Source: Adenanthera pavonina (taxonomy: Eukaryota > Streptophyta > Magnoliopsida > Fabales > Fabaceae). Taken from it: DNA of 64,000 nucleotides. Shown here in pieces: positions 32,354 through 44,158 of this stretch. The translations under genes and the position numbers were made by a program. Location of the stretch: contig JAIVEN010000013.1 in the NCBI GenBank assembly GCA_026686845.1, forward strand, positions 14,342,001 through 14,406,000, read 5' to 3'. Below the pieces are notes generated by a model. That model did no database searches. It worked only from the letters and a program-made list of their open reading frames with translations, and had not been told where the DNA came from. Within the stretch, counting starts at the first letter, position 1. Every line of letters begins with the position of its first letter.

Positions 32354-35300
32354 ATGATGGGGCGAGCAGTAACCTCTTCTTCCTTCCACTATCAGTGGAC
32401 TTACGATGTCTTCCTCAACTTTAGAGGTGAAGATACTCGCTATGGTTTTACAGGAAATCTGTATTATCTTCTGACTCAAAAGGGAGTTCGCACCTTCTTT
32501 GATGATGAAAAAATAAGAAAAGGGGATGAAATCACACCAACACTTATAAAAGCTATTGAAGAATCTAGGATGGCCGTTACTGTATTTTCTAAGAACTATG
32601 CTTCCTCAATATCTTGCCTTGATGAACTTGTCAAAATCCATCAGTGTATAAAGCAAAAGGGTCGGCAGGTTTGGCCAATTTTTTATGACGTGGAGCCTTC
32701 AGAAGTGCGATATCAAAAAGGGAATTATAAACAAGCATTGGATATGCATAAACAAAAATTAAGGGCTGATGAAGAGAAGATGCGAAGTTGGAAGCTGGCA
32801 TTATATGAAATAGCTAATATTTCGGGCTCAACTTTCAATCCTAGGTAACTCACAACTACTATATCTTATTTCTGTTTATTTTATATATATATATATATAT
32901 ATATTTTGCCTAGCTTCATGTTAGATTATAAGAATATTTATATAAGTTTTGTGCACATGAAATTTGAATTGGATTAATGTAATTACACTTCAAATACATT
33001 TTTATGATCTCACAGGCAACACTATGAATATCAACTTATTGAAAGCATTGTGAAAGCGATCTCTAACAACATCCATAGTGGTTCTCTACATGTTGCTGAC
33101 CATCCAGTTGGATTAGACTCTTGGCTTTCAGAAATAAACACTAAATTGCAAGTTGGTTTACATGATAAGATCATCATGGTAGGAATTTGTGGGATTGGGG
33201 GAATAGGTAAAACAACAATAGCATGTGCTATGTATAACTCAATAGCTGATAAATTTGAAGGTTTGTGCTTTCTCAATGATCTTAAAGAAAATTTGAGGAA
33301 ACTTGGCCTTGAAAAATTGCAAGAGAGAATGCTTTCGAAGATTTTAGGGGTGGATATAAAAATTGAAGACGTTAATGAAGGAGTTACAATAATAAAAAGG
33401 TTGCTGCATAAAAAAAAAATTCTTTTAATTCTTGATAATGTTGATCAATATGAGCAATTACAAAAATTAGCTGGCCATTGTGATTGGTTTGGTTCTGGAA
33501 GTAGGATCATTATAACAACAAGGGATGCACACCTATTGGATAGACATGGGGTTGAAAAATATCATATGAGGGAATTCAATGAGAAAGAATCTCTTGAATT
33601 GTTGACCTGGAATGCCTTTAGAAATAATCAGATCGAATTAAATTACCAGGATGTTTTGGATCGTGTGATACGTTATTCCCAAGGTCTTCCTCTAGCACTT
33701 GAAGTAATAGGCACTCATTTGTGTGGTATGAACATAAGTGCATGGGAGTCTGCGCTTGATGAGTATAAAAGATTTCCCAATGAAACAATTCTGCAAAGCT
33801 TGAAAATAAGCTATGATGGCTTAACACAAGTTGAAAAGGAAATTTTCCTTGATATTGCATGCTGCTACAAAGAAAGTCCATTGGGACACATCATATATAT
33901 GATGGAACATATTCATGGTTTTAATCCATTGCATGGTATTAGTGTTTTGGCAGACAAATGTCTCATAAAGATTGAAGAAGATTGCATTAAAATGCACGAT
34001 TTGATACAAGATATGGGGAAAGAAATTGTTCGTAAAAAATCTCCAAATGAACTTGACAAACGCAGTAGATTAGTAGCTAAAGCTATTTCTCAGCTAGAGG
34101 ATGAGTTTAAGCAGCTGTTATCATCTAACAGGTTTGTTGTTCATTCCCTTGATTATGTTGATCTTATTTCTGCATGTTGGTCTAAGTTTATTTGCTTCCC
34201 TAAATTCAATAACCATCAATGTTTCTTTGTAAGGGAAAAATTACATTTCAGTAGATAAGTTAATCTAAAATGTAAAAGAGAAGCAGCAATTTGGAATGGT
34301 TGCTTCCTCCAACTTCTTGTTGTGAACATTCAATATCATTGATCAAAGGATTTCATTTTTTTTTAGGGAACAAAGGGGAGAAAGACTACATTCAACTCAA
34401 AAACAATTTTTTTTCCTTTATTGATGTGATAGAGTGGTGGTTATGGCTTCTCTTTGGCATTATCTTCTTATCATTGTATTCCCTCCTTTTTACCATGTTC
34501 CTTTTTTTTGCATATTAAAAAAGTTCTACTTCATACAAAAAATTTTTAATGACTTATTGTTTTTGTATATATTAGCCGACTTCACATTAGTGGAATAAGA
34601 TTAATGTTGTTGTTGTTGTATTATTTATGTATATATGAATGGGATAGGCGTTAAGATAAATATCCCTTTGTGTGAGAAATAATAATGTTAAAATATTTTA
34701 AAAATTAGATCCATACGTTCTGAAATTTGTGTTGATATTGGTTTCATGTAACAACTGACTTAACTTATTTTTTACATATTTTCTATTTTGAAATGTTTTA
34801 TAGCTCGTAACATATATTTTCTTGATTCTTTCATGGTTCTTGGATTGGTAAAAGCATAGTGGCTTGGCTCAATAATTATTTGTCATATAAAGTATCTTCA
34901 AGTTATTTAGGAAGATTTCGGTAAAAAAAAAAGTTTTTAGGAACATGTTTGGTTGGGTCAAAGCATGATTATTTTTGCAAGACATCTTTGACATTCTGTT
35001 ATACTTTATAAAATATGGTTGATTATTGATCTATAAACTTTGTTGTCAAAAGTTTTATTCAAGCATGATGGTCATACTCATCTTTTCTTGTGTGTGATTA
35101 CAGCCAACCTGTCGAACCTAAACGCCTCTTTGATTGCCTTCCAAACACAATGCGACCTTTGACAGGTTCACCTGGCCTTAAGGGAGATTCTATTGGGAAG
35201 GATCCTTCTTCCAATAATCATTCTGAGTCACAAAGCAATAATATTGATGCTTTTGTTTACACACTTCCTGCTCTTATACCACCAAGGATTTTGCCCTTGC

Positions 35301-38300
35301 TCCATGATTTAGCGAAGCAAATGGCTCAAGCTGGTCATCAACATCAGTTAATCAAAATTTATAGGTAAACCTTTTGAATGATAGAATGAAGGTAATATTG
35401 CCTATGTGTAACTAAAGATGAAATTAGAGGAATAGGGCGAGTCCTTCAATCTCTCATACCCATAGTGTATCGTATTATATATTGCATATTAGGTTTACAA
35501 AAGATAAAGGAGATCTTATCAAATCTCATCAAATCAGTGGAGTCAAAAAATAAACGAGAGATGAAAAACAGATTCGCAAACTCCAACAAGTCAAGCAACA
35601 AACTATAAAAATTAATAAATAATAATAATTCAAAAAATCCCTAACGATAGTAACCCTACATTTGATAGTTGCAAATATAAAAGTTAAAAATATAATTATG
35701 TGAAGAACTATCAAGTTCAGGCATTGAGTCAAAAAAAGGTGAGTTATGCAGTTGTTGTCCTTGTTCTTTGCTGTAAATTCTTCATTTTTGTGCTTGACTA
35801 TTTTCCCTTGTGGTTTTTAAAATTTATTCATCTCTATTGTAGTCATATGTTTCAGAGTTTCAATCTTAACAAATAGAAAATTGCTAGTGTCATTGCTCTC
35901 ATCATGCTGTATATTCTGATGTTAAAGTCAAGGAGAGCCAAGTAGAATCTTTTGAATGTTTACAAGAATAGCATTATACTATAGAAAATCATGATAAGAG
36001 GAGTAGCAAAAGAAACAAAACTTTTTTGGTTCAGTGAAATGGAAGTGTTGCTCAACTGTGTCCTAGTAGGAAGTTTAATGCTTGCAATTGTAGAAGCTAA
36101 AACTTTTGACTGATAAAATTCAAATTTGATTGATGAGAGCTAAAATTGCTAACAGACAACAGAGGGAAGAAGGAAGAGAGAATAGAAGAGTGAATAGAGT
36201 TGCTGAATTGGCTTAGTGAGGCACCTTGTGTGTTTATTTATATGAAAACATTAGTTGAGTGCAGGGTAGTGCAACTAGTATAAGTCTAGCGAAGTAGTTG
36301 TCAACACCCTTATTATGAGAAGTGCTATAATTATGGAGTCTTTATTTGGTGACTTTTCTGGTGATTTCTTGGCCACTTTATCGGATGAAATCTGAAGATT
36401 GTCTAGCAACTTTTCTGGTGGTTTTCTGGACACTTTTCTTGTAAAACGCATATTTTCTGACTTCTTTTGCATCTTTTCTGGCAGAACTCCTGCTGCTTTT
36501 CTGGTAGAATTCCAACAACTTTTCTAGTAATTCTTTGCCACTTCTTTCTGTTGTTCCTCATGTAGTTTCTAGGGTTGTGCATCATTCCAGCCACTTTTCT
36601 CCATTGCACCTAATTTCAGCCACATTCCTTGCTTTGCATCATAACTTCCACTCTTTTCTCTAGTTGCATGCTACTCCAGCCACTTCTCCCTCTGTGCATC
36701 ATGCCGGAAGCAATTTTCTCTGGTTGCATGTTACTTGAAATAAACTTTTTGCCATGCATCCGACTAGCATGTTATCTGCTTTTAGTAGTGCTCTCTACTT
36801 GCTTTTGTAGCAATGCTTTTTATTTGCTTTTAGTAGTGCTATATTGTAACATTCTTGGATGTGTTTTGGACAAGCATGTTTTGACCTTTTTGTGTGCTCC
36901 AGTCATTTTTGGACATTTGTACTCTATTCTGGGTCATCTTTTAGAGGGCTTTCTTATGTGCTGAGAGTCAACGTGATGCTAGCAAAATTTATTATCGAAG
37001 AAGTGTTGGCTAATATGTATCATTTGCTGCTTTTTATGATTGAGTTCTTTTATATTTGAGTTTGTTGCTATCCTTTCCAATTAGGTTTTATTAAAATTCT
37101 TTTGGTCTAAAGGGTTCCATACTTTCTACTAAGCTTGGTGCATTTAGTTTATATGCTTCCTCTTGAGAAAACATGAAGGGGGGTCTATTAGCTTGCCTTC
37201 CTTCCTTATTTAGTTAGACTACAAAAGTCCCAAATTGGTTTTTTCTCAAGCTACACGTCCTTCACTTACATAAGAAATATACAAAAAGACAAGCCTCGAC
37301 TAGTCAAGGCTCACCTGAGCATCTCCTCACTTTAATTGATTATAGTTATATTAGTTGCAAATTAGCTTAAAGCTTTAGTTCTTAGGAAAGTCATCATAGT
37401 CAAATATTGAAGATATAAGCATTGTGACATTCTATTAGACATATATACAAACATTACAGGCATGTATTGATAGAGACCAAAGTAGTATAGGATACCTGGT
37501 TTCATATTGCATAGTACGGGCTGCTCTTTGGAGTAACAAAGGGTGGTTTTCCTTGTGTTTAAACCTAGATTTAATAAGGCTAAGTAATGAATTTATTATT
37601 ATCTATATTTTATTACTTCTTTGTAGATGGTCATTGATTTTGTAGGGATATTATAGGAAACAAATTTTATGTTCCTGATTTTGTGCCAGATTGATTCTCG
37701 GCCTTGTGTATATATTTTATGGTTTTGAGATTAATGAGACCATCTAATTTTCACCTTTCACCCTTATTTCTAACTCAGTAACTAGCTTTTGTGGAAGGAT
37801 TTTCCACTTCATTTAGGTGCCCATCATGTATATAACCACAGTTATTTGAGTTGTTTACTTTTGATAGTGCTAAATATGAGAAACAAAGGTGTGAGAGAAC
37901 ATGATTTTTTTTCTAATATGTGTATTTGTACTGTGCCTCTATATATAGAGAAGAGAATAGAGGAGGAGGTTGTACAAGAGTGTAGAATAGGAAAGAAGTA
38001 CAATGAACCTAGACATACTATAGGCTATGTATAGTGTAGTACAATCTAACACTCCCCTTCAAGTTAGGTCGTATAAATTATATGCACCAAGCTTGTCACA
38101 TATGTAGCTAATCCAAGGACTTTGAAGAGCCTTAGTGAAAATATCAGCTAATTAATCATTTGAACTAATAGGTCTAGTGACAAGGTGTCCGGATTGAATC
38201 TTTTCTGTGATGAAGTGATGGTCAACTTCAATGTTTTTGGTCCTCTCATGAAACACTGGATTAGAGGTAATATGCATTGCAGTTTGATTGTCACAAACTA

Positions 38301-41300
38301 ACCCCATTCGATCAAAACTTCCAAACTTCAATTCCTAGATAAGTTGCTTGAGCCAGATAAGTTCACAAGTTGCAAGAGCTATAACACGATATTCAACTTC
38401 TACTAGATCTAGCAACCGCATTTTGTTTCTTACTTTTCCAAGAGATCAAATTTCCTCTAACAAACACACAACATCCCAAAATAGATTGTCTATCAATAGG
38501 AGATCCAACCTAATCTGCATCAGTATAGCCAACTATATGAGAATTTCCCTTATCTTCATATAGTACCCCTTGACCTGGAGCTCCTTTGATGTATCTGAGA
38601 ATGTGAACAGCCGCATCCCAATAACTATCACATGGTGACTATAAGAATTGACTTATTACACTCACTGCAAATGAAATATCTGGTTGGGTGATAGTGAGAT
38701 AGTTAAGCTTCCTAACAAGTCTTCAATATCCCTCAGGATTTTTGAGAGGCTCCCCTTGTCCTATTAATAATTTGACATTTTGGATCCATAGGGGTATCAA
38801 TCGGTTTACAAGCAGCCATACTTGTCTCATTCAATATGTCTAAAGCATACTTCATTTGAGATATAGCAACTCTAGTACTAGATTGGGCCACCTTAACTCC
38901 AGTATAATAACTTTTTGATCAAGTGATCAAGATTTTGATCCTTGCCAACTTCGATTCTCTTGATAGAATTATTTTGGAACAAGGAATGGTGGACCTATGA
39001 TTTGTTCATACTTCATGCTCAAAGGGCTTTTGATGGATGTGGTCTTTGACAAATTTCACTCTCATTATGAAGAGACAATAAGATGCTTTGACTTGTGCAT
39101 ATTTGGATTGTTGTGGCTTTGCTCACATCCAAAACTTACTTGAGCATCTTTGATTGATTTAAACCATAGTCACTAGTGAGATGCATTATTACAATACTTT
39201 CATGTCATCATCAAAACTCAACTAGTGGCCAAGTCTTCAATCCATAGCTCCCTTAGATGCACCACACAGCATCACAACACAACAGAGAAACAAATGAATC
39301 ATTAATTCCCTTGTATATACCTTCATGCATTTGTTGCACAGGAGACATTTACTATGCATACAATGACTTGTATGCTGTCATGCATAAGCAATATTATGAA
39401 ATGCATGTCATCTATCATCCTTATAGCATGTTTAGTTTTACCATGATGATCAATATTACTACTTAAGCAATTTATTATAATCATGATTATTGTTGTGTAG
39501 GGATACCCGTACTAATGTATTGGAAGAAAGCCTACACAAATTGGGAGTTGAGAAGCTCAGCAAAGATGATGTACAAAAGCTACAGTGGGAGGTTTTGAAG
39601 GCCAAAATTGGAAACTGGATTTATTTCATGCGTATAGTTGTAAGTATTAGAGGATTTTCCTGTATTTGTTTCTTGAAATAAATTTTCATTCAAATATGTG
39701 ATCATACTTTAACAGGTCAAATTATTGTTTGCTGCTGAGCGGAAAGTTTGTGATAAAATATTTGAAGGATTTGATTTGCTTAGTGATCAATGTTTTGCTG
39801 AGGTGACTAAAAATAGTGTCTCCATGCTACTTGGTTTTGGAGAAGTAATTGCCAAAAGCAAGAGATCACTAGAAGAGTTATTTGTACTTTTGGACATGTA
39901 TGCAATAATGCAAGAGCTTCGTTCAGAGGTATGGGCTTGGATATCCATCATGAATTGTTTAGGTATTATTACACAGGTACATATGGATTGCAAATGGCCT
40001 CTAACATAATTAGGTCCTCTAAATTATATATATTCTACATTTGACAGACATTTATGCTAATCCAAAAAGCATAGAAACATTATCCAAAATAACTAAGAAA
40101 ATAATCCTTCATTAAAATTTAAAAAAATTAAAATAACAAAAAAGAATTAAGATCAACTTTTATGTATAGCATTCTTTCTTTGAATGAAAGACAGAAAAAC
40201 AGAGTGGATGTGAATCTTTGATTCTCCATAGAAAACTTGAGCTTCCATTATAATTTCTAACAATTAAAATTTTACCTAAGCCATGGCAATAGTGATGTCA
40301 CTAGATTAGCAAAGATGTGTGCTACATGTGTCTTTACACTAGCAAGAGGCATATTTCATAATGTTATAGTCTATTATCAAATATTATGAAATTTTACAGA
40401 TTAAAACACAGTTTAAGGGCAAAGCTTGCAATGAAATTCGAGCAACTGCATTGGGTTTGACAAAACAGCTTGCACAAACAGCCCAGGACATCTTTGGTGA
40501 TTTTGAAGAAGCAGTTGAGAAAGATGCTACGGTAGTTGCTGTGACAGGTGGAACTGTCCATCCTTTAACACACTACGTAACTAACTATGTGAAGTTTTTG
40601 TTTGAGTAAATTCATCTGTGTTGACTTCTGATTGAAAATTGCTGGATTATGATATTGTTCCAACTATTCTTTCTTGGTTGCATTGAAGCTGCTAGTCATT
40701 ATTTATTTTGCATGTAATCAGTTAATTTGATTAATAATTTTCTCCTTAATTAGAATCATTTTTGTTTTCCTTTTTCTGGTTTAAATTTTTCCATTCATTT
40801 TTCTCTTCAAATGTCTTTTGTTTCTTCATAATGGACCTCATTTACCCAAATGCAACTAAATCGGATCATTGCAGTAAATGTGCATTTTTTTTTATGCCCA
40901 CAAAAGGGCTTCTCGCATGCCCAGATGCCCTTATATGTTGGAACTTGATATGGTTGATAAGTCATGAGCATGGAAGCACTGAGGGGCTCGATTTTTCATC
41001 AGATTGTCCATGCAATCAGTTTTGTTAATGTGATGGGCATGACATTAGTTGCTAACATCTTGTCATGCATTTCACACCTCTTTAATTTCTGTATTGGGCT
41101 ATCGCATTTCTGGAGTTTTCCAAATGTATTCTCTTGAAGATGGCTGTGCCATCCATTTATTTTGGCCAATCACTGTTATTATATGGTCCATTTGTAAAAA
41201 ATCCATATGAATAAATATATGCTAGGTTGGGTGCCATAGGATTGTACAATCTATTGATCCATGTGTCATGAAACTTGGTATTATTGCCGAAATGTTAGGA

Positions 41301-44158
41301 AGTATTAGTTACAAGTCCCTTCTATAAGATGAAGAGAATAGATAGTCCAAAACTGCCTGATCTTCCTGATATAGAAGCTAGAAAAAGGAAAACAATAACT
41401 GATAGCAATAAAGCAAACTCCTTCATGAATGTTCGAGAGGTCCAGGGCTCTCCTCACCAAAACTCACTAGTTGCTTACCTTAGGCAGCTGCACACAACCC
41501 TAGATAACAGCTACATACCTCAATTCTGGTCATTGGAAGATTGTGGGTCCCCCTTGGCCTTCTTACCTTTAGCCCTCTCACCTCTCTAACCCATATTAGC
41601 ATCTTTGGGTCTCCTTTCGTAAACACAACCCATAAAGAGGGTGGGTCCATCAATGTGACTTTAATTTAATGGGTGATCTAGATTGTTTTCGCATGGTATG
41701 ATCATAGGTTTCTATGATCCTGAAATCTATAGTGCTTTTAACATTACTAGTGGAACTTGATACTTTCTATCCTGTTAAGTGACTTTAGTGCCTAGGGATA
41801 TTGCTTAAGCTTGTGTGCTCTCTTTTGTGCTTGTATTCTTAAATTTTCAGATCTTTACATCTTCAATATTGACGTTGATCTGACTAACTTCCGCATAATC
41901 TTTATAGCTATGAGTCCACATTGAAGCAACTTTTCCAAGAATTGCTTGATAAAGATGATACTTCAGAGCAAGCCTCTGTAACAATGCGAATAATGCAAGC
42001 TATGCAAACCAATTTAGGTGGAAAATCAAAGCAGTATAAAGATCTTGCTTTGACTCATCTATTTCTCATGAATAATATTCATTATATTGTTAAATCGGTG
42101 CAGAGGTAAACCATCTACATCCATTAGTTGTAGATTTAGTTGCTTTTGTGTTTTCCCACTATTACCTGGGTGATTTTAGTTCCTTTTCTTTTCCCCTGTC
42201 TGTATTAGGTTTGAAGCAAAGGATTTGTTAGGGGATGATTGGGTGCAACGACATAGGAGGATTGTGCAGCAGCACGCTGTTCATTATAAAAGAAATGCAT
42301 GGGCAAAGGTGTTGTTCTTTTGATTTAGCTAACCAAGATGTCTTGGAGTTTATTGGATAGTACTTTGATCTATGTTTTTGTCTTAATAATAATAGTATTA
42401 CTAAAGGTTGGCCCCTGCTTGAGGTGATGTAAAACCAATAGTCGATATTTTGGTTTCTTTTGAAATGGAACTCAATGAATTTAGATGTATAACGTGTTAT
42501 ATTTCACTTCAAGAAATCAGATATTGCCTTTAGAGTTATGTGTTTGTATGAGAGTAATTGATGAGTTTCCCTTCCTTTTTCAGTAATAGAATTTCTTTGT
42601 GGAAAGGTTTGGAAACAACAATAGTTCTTGAGTTTAAGCTAATATTGACAGTTGGCTTACCGGGTATAAATTGTTTAAAATTATGTAGGAATTGCTTAGT
42701 AAAGGCAAATGTCTTGTGTTAATTGTGTGAAGAGATAGTTATAACTGAATCTGTTACAAGGGAAATAGTTAGAGGTAGTTAGACTGTAACAGAATGAGGA
42801 GCTGGTCAGTAAGTATAAGCTGAGATGGAGAGAAGAGGTTATTGTTGAATTTGAAGAAAATACTGGTATACTTTACTATTTGTCTATGGTCTTCATACCA
42901 GTAAAATGGAAGGAAATTAATCTGTCAAGTAATTATCATCATAAAAATACTAATGGAGTGGTGATATTATATACGTGCACATGTGGGCATCACACACATG
43001 TACACACAAATATATGTGCGCATGCAAGAAGTATGTTGATGAGTTGTCGACTGGATTTGTCCTAGTTGTATTGTCCACATACTTGACCTATTTTATGACC
43101 ATAAATAGACATGAGTTTGGCTAAGCAAGTTGGTGATCCCATGTGGGTTCCTTTTTTTTCTTTTCTTTTCTCTCCTTATTCTCTAATATATATACACACG
43201 CACGTGCACCCCATAGATTATTTCACTGTGAAAGGTTTTTTTTCTCCCTCTCTTCTCTCCCTTTTCCCCCCTTCTTTTATTTATCGAGAAGTAATTTTTT
43301 TTCCTTTCTTGTACTTGTTATGGTGTTCTGTGTGATTTTACTTTGATACCTTAATGGTACCATTGGCTAAACACACAAAATGTCCTCCTTTTCATTTTGT
43401 TGTGGTCTTTTGGAATGCAACTATTACTGAATTTTGATTATTTCCCTTGCAGATACTTCAGTGCCTCTCTAGCCAAGGCCTTACTGCTTTAGGTGGTCAA
43501 TATGGTGTTTCGAAAGTAATTGTTAAAGAGAGGTAGGTTTTTCATCAATTACATCTTTGGGGACTATCTTCTAAGGAGAGCTTCCATTATTTGTCTTTTG
43601 ACATGTTCATTTGTACTGTCTTAGGTTCAAGACTTTCAATGTTATGTTTGAGGAAATTCAACAGAAACAATCTCAGTGGACAGTTCCTGACTTAGAGTTG
43701 CGAGAGTCTCTTCGGCTTGCTGTTGCTGAAGTCTTGTTGCCGGCCTATAGATCATTTGTGAGTCGTTTTGGGTATGATTTCAGATTCTTGATGACTCCAT
43801 ATACAAGACTTCTTCCATCTAATGACCTATTTTTTAATAAATGCTAATATATTGCATGCATTTGATTACACAATGTTCAGCTCTTCAGCTTTTTTTCTTA
43901 TTGTCTAAACAATCCTTAACGGTTTTATCTAGTTACTGGCTTATTCTTGTGAGTACCCTAGTTGATCTTGTTTGCGTTTGATCATTATGGTCTTTTTGTT
44001 TGGTGAGCTATTTTACTTCCCTCTTATATATACGAAACCCGGCTTGTAATAGGCATCTTGTAGAGAGTGTAAACAATCCTCAGAAATTCATCAAATACAC
44101 ACCAGAAGATTTTGAAAGAATATTGCTCAGTGAATTTTTTGAAGGGAAGCAGCGGTAA
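32354..44158 (+). CDS. TIR-NB-ARC-EXO70 fusion: NLR-type immune receptor with an exocyst subunit domain
   Basis: Eleven exons: 32354-32844, 33016-34131, 35104-35364, 39501-39639, 39716-39928, 40400-40605, 41908-42105, 42209-42308, 43453-43532, 43625-43771, 44053-44158. All introns are GT-AG, phases fit, and the sum is 3057 bases, 1018 residues plus TAA. Residues 15-160 are a TIR domain (YDVFLNFRGEDTR; catalytic Glu91 in SCLDEL). Residues 176-516 are NB-ARC: P-loop GIGGIGKTT (Lys229), kinase-2 LILDNVD (304-307), RNBS-B GSGSRIIITTR, GLPL (387-390), MHD (490-492), then RSRL. From 517 the same exon continues AKAISQLEDEFKQLLSS, an EXO70A1 segment, and exons 3-11 give the rest of EXO70 to its C-terminus, including KQYKDLALTHLFLMNNIHY and LLGDDWVQRHRRIVQQH. 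No LRR is present, and the first ~150 EXO70 residues are missing. TIR domains cleave NAD+; EXO70 tethers secretory vesicles at the plasma membrane. Expression as one protein is inferred. Confidence 0.85.
32882..32905. repeat. (TA)n microsatellite in intron 1
   Basis: About twelve TA units within the first intron of the chimeric gene, shortly after the TIR exon. Confidence 0.8.
36350..36740 (+). repeat. Degenerate repeats of a 'cacttttctgg' motif
   Basis: More than ten variants of (c/g)acttttctggtg or ccacttctc occur at irregular 20-40 base spacing, the last ones alternating with gttgcatg(c/t)tact words. The array looks like a decayed tandem repeat or the regulatory part of an old LTR. It yields the Lys/Pro-rich minus-strand ORFs there, which I do not regard as genes. 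Confidence 0.45.
37868..38051 (-). mobile_element. LTR of the inserted Ty1/copia fragment
   Basis: Read on the minus strand, the block begins TGTTAGATTGTACTACAC right after a purine-rich tract (aacttgaaggggag) and ends TAGCA. That is a 3' LTR with TG...CA ends behind its polypurine tract. Length 184 bases, short even for copia elements. A TATA-like word (tatatatagag on the + strand) lies inside. Confidence 0.7.
38052..38899 (-). pseudogene. Ty1/copia pol fragment (end of reverse transcriptase and RNase H)
   Basis: The minus-strand reading contains ISQMKYALDILNET, KPIDTPMDP, GYTDAD, VGSPIDRQSILGC, LISWKSKKQN, then the conserved tail region down to the polypurine tract. These are the C-terminal landmarks of copia polyproteins. 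Stops and frameshifts interrupt it. Integrase and most of the reverse transcriptase are missing: the fragment ends abruptly at about 38899, where the duplicated intron sequence resumes (tataataactttttgatcaag). It is a 5'-truncated remnant lying antisense within intron 3. Confidence 0.75.

Larger units (their letters stand above)
35365..39500 (+). other. Intron 3 of the chimeric gene (4.1 kb)
   Basis: By far the longest intron, bounded by TAG|GTAAAC and TGTAG|GGATAC. It contains degenerate C/T-rich repeats (36350-36740), the left border of the segmental duplication (37209) and an inserted Ty1/copia fragment (37868-38899). ORFs inside it have no supported product except the retroelement remnant. 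Confidence 0.75.

Noticed and set aside
34256..35103. Interpretation that the TIR-NBS gene ends at the stop at 34256 and EXO70 is a separate gene
   Set aside because: The EXO70 homology begins before this stop, inside the NB-ARC exon, and a phase-matched donor at 34131 reproduces the EXO70A1 reading at SSNSQPVEP. No EXO70 start or upstream exons exist.
36275..36609. Lys/Pro-rich minus-strand ORFs resembling a repeat protein
   Set aside because: They are the reverse reading of a degenerate cacttttctgg repeat inside intron 3 and have no conserved features.
41329..41589. 86-codon ORF between EXO70 exons
   Set aside because: It lies wholly within intron 6 of the chimeric gene, and the exon homology resumes cleanly on both sides.
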